A stretch of DNA of 58,063 bases, from positions 189,570-247,632 of the forward strand of contig NW_019091651.1 of assembly GCF_001949145.1 (NCBI RefSeq). Direction: 5' to 3'. This DNA is from Acanthaster planci. Lineage: Eukaryota > Echinodermata > Asteroidea > Valvatida > Acanthasteridae. The notes beneath the pieces are model-generated. The model saw nothing but the letters and a program-made list of their open reading frames with translations. It was not told where the DNA came from and searched no databases. The translations under genes and the position numbers were made by a program. Positions 55,906 to 58,063 of this stretch are shown here, one piece after another (within the stretch, counting starts at the first letter, position 1; every line of letters starts with the position of its first letter).

Positions 55906-58063
55906 CCAACAGACTTATCACTTAAAAAAAAAATTAATACCTATTACTTCTTTTAAACAATAAGCCTACTTCGGTTTCAACAGGAAGGGTCACATGATTT
56001 GACCCACACAAGACGAATTGAAGGCCCATTGTATATTCTGGCACTTGGCACAAAAAACATGTTGCAGGAAGTCACAGTTGATTTATATGTATTTTTAAAT
56101 TTAACGGAATATTTAAATATTTAACATTTAATAATAAATCAATTGATGAAGTCATCATGACGTAATTATTTTAGTATCATCTTTGCCCCAAGGTATTTCC
56201 TTGGTATAACTTTGATGATGATTGAAGATAGCCAAGTAACCAAAATGGTGCCTAAAAAACGCGTACAAAGTTAATGGGCTGAAATAAATACTGAAAAATG
56301 AATAAAAAATTTGTTGATGATGTCATCATGACGTCATTGTTTGAGGACCATCTATGCATAAGGGTTGTTCATTGACATAAGTTTGATGAAGATCCCAAGC
56401 CGCTAAGGGACCAAAGTCATGGGCAGAAAAAACGTGCACAAAACAAATGGCATTTAGGTCAGAAGAAGAAATAACGAGAGCTTATCTGTCTGTTTGCCAA
56501 CAGAACAGAGGGCTTTTTCACATTGTTTTGCAATGTTGAACAATTTGTGTATACTGGAAGAGTAAAGGCAAAAAATTAGTCAGTGAATATAATCTAAAAC
56601 GAATGTTCAACAGAGAATGTTTTATCAGTGTAACTTTGGTTTATGTGATATAGTGATGATGTTCATGAGACTGATCATATGATGACGTCATCTGCAAATC
56701 GTGTGAGTTTTTGACTAAACCATTTACATTTAAATATACAATAGATAAAAGGTTTCAGCCGAATCTGACATGTAGTTTAGAAGATATAGTGATTTTAATA
56801 ATAAGGGAATAAAAGTGTGGTGGAGCGTGTATCAGAAGAGAGCTTTCAATTAACCCAATCACATATGTGTAGTTTAGAAGGAACACTTGTTAATGAATGC
56901 CCCTTTAATGTCACGTCATTGCATGGTCATGTGGTTACGGCACCACTACATAATGTCACTTTTCATCTATTACACGTCCCTTTCAAGATACACGCAAGGT
57001 TTCAAAGCAATTGGGACTCTGTTTAGGAAATATTATGCTTTAAGGAGCACCCCTTCAATGTCACGTGCCTGTCACGTGATGACATTGTCAACACATCATG
57101 CCAGTTTTCATCTCAAACGCATCCCTTTGTGGATACATGCAAGGTTTCAACCCGATCGGACAAGTAGTTTAGTTAATGTAGTCGTTTCAAATCTGTGTAC
57201 AAAAAGCTATGGGAAAAAATAAAGATTGAAAATTTCAAAATAATTTACATGATGACTTCATCAAGATGTCACTCCTTTGGTAGATTATTTGCCTGATCAT
57301 CTGTGCTTGGTGTAACTTTTAGACCGATTCAAGTCTGCTAGCTGAAGATATTGCAACTTGAAATCTATGTACAAAATCTATGGGGAAAATTAAAGATTTA
57401 AAAATGCATAACAAATCATATGATGACGTCATGATGACGTCATCAATTTGGAAAATACTTTGCATGTGGGTCATCATTGGGTGTAAGTTTGATAATGATT
57501 GAAGATTACTAAGTGACCAAAACTGTGGCCTCAAAAACGTGTACAAAGTGAATGGGCAGAAAAAATATTGAAAAATCAATAAAAAAATCACTTGATGACA
57601 TCATCATGACGTCATACTTCTATGCACATCTATGCATAAGGGTCCTTCATTGGTGTAAGTTTAATGCCATTCGGAAGTTGTTTTGGCACTTAAGTGGTGG
57701 CCAGAAAAAACGTGCACAAATTAAATGGCCTTTTGGGGAAAAGAAGAAGAGGAAGAAGAAGAGGAAGAAAAAGAAAAAAAAAAAAGAACAAAATGAATGC
57801 CTTTTTCGCAAAGTTGCAAAAAAGCCAAAGAAGACGAGAGCTTATCTGTCTGTTTGCCAACAGAACAGAGGGCTTTTTCGCCTTTTGAAATTTGACCAAT
57901 TCAGCTGTAGCATAAACCTTTTGGTGAAATGATTTGAGCATGCCCAGAAAGGTTCAAGTTTCGAACCCAGTCATACATGCACTTCAAGAGACATAGCGCC
58001 TGGGAGAGTGCCCCCTCAATGTCACATGACATGATTATCTGATGACGTCATTATTACATAATG
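55906..58063 (+). repeat. Composite repeat: 168-175-bp units, 145-bp units and restart of the 147-bp array
   Basis: Units with ACGCGTACAAAGTTAATGGG or GTGTACAAAGTGAATGGGC and paired TGACGTCA palindromes (56150, 56320, 57425, 57600) are the reverse complement of the 36.9-38.1 kb unit. A module ending GAGAGCTTATCTGTCTGTTT occurs at 56475 and 57836. Units of 145 bp (AAGGTTTC at 56996 and 57141) lie between. From 57880 the sequence repeats 54920-55090 and runs off the window. Confidence 0.85.

Noticed and set aside
57552-57941. Lysine/arginine-rich frame on + and phenylalanine/leucine-rich frame on -
   Set aside because: Both read through the purine tract (GAAGAAG) of the dispersed repeat.
1-58063. 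Bacterial or organellar origin
   Set aside because: No operons, ribosome-binding sites, rRNA or dense coding. The repeats, SINEs, LINE and DIRS point to an animal nuclear genome.

Overview
The window looks like invertebrate animal nuclear DNA, most likely from a marine species. It is AT-rich and intron-like, has no operons, and is full of decayed transposons. Palindromic words such as TACATGTA recur, as they often do in marine invertebrate genomes. I cannot name the species. I found no intact protein-coding gene. Almost every protein-like stretch is a frameshifted or truncated piece of a mobile element, and host coding is limited to three short candidate last exons on the + strand, near 11.2, 16.4 and 42.9 kb.

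Left third (1-20.2 kb): a DIRS-type tyrosine-recombinase retrotransposon relic (1-985) sits beside an inverted repeat (1.15-1.41 kb). A minus-strand Ty3/gypsy pol follows (5.74-8.8 kb); it keeps protease, RNase H and integrase but has lost the catalytic part of its reverse transcriptase. Next come a SINE-tail foldback (9.7 kb), a second foldback (10.2 kb), a MULE transposase relic (10.8-11.1 kb), part of a TTAA-flanked MITE (12.4 kb), a second gypsy fragment on + (13.0-14.1 kb), a DIRS reverse-transcriptase fragment (18.6-19.1 kb) and a Penelope-like GIY-YIG fragment (19.9-20.2 kb).

Middle (22.3-31.4 kb): this is the most coherent block, the remains of a Polinton/Maverick-like element related to adintoviruses. 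A + strand coiled-coil gene of unknown function is followed by minus-strand relics, an inserted gypsy RNase H fragment, a retroviral-type integrase (+) and a convergent protein-primed family B DNA polymerase (-). The integrase has lost two of three catalytic acids. The polymerase ends just after motif A and contains a perfect 67-bp inverted repeat.

Right half (33-58 kb): mostly non-autonomous and satellite-like repeats. There are inverted CGTCGTG-rich tracts (33.1 and 35.0 kb), tRNA-derived SINEs (35.2 and 49.2 kb), a roughly 171-bp tandem repeat (36.9-38.1 kb), a dispersed repeat carrying a GACAACTCGACC minisatellite (40.3 and 50.6 kb, inverted), MITEs at 47.0 and 51.2 kb, a 1.64-kb TIR element holding a nested SINE (48.7-50.3 kb), an internally deleted LINE (51.7-53.5 kb), and a 147-bp array followed by more 170-175-bp units (54.9-58.06 kb). 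The 147-bp and 171-bp repeats share TGACGTCA-type palindromes and common flanking modules, and probably belong to one composite family with a truncated copy at 5.3 kb.

All family assignments come from reading translations by eye. No database search was possible.
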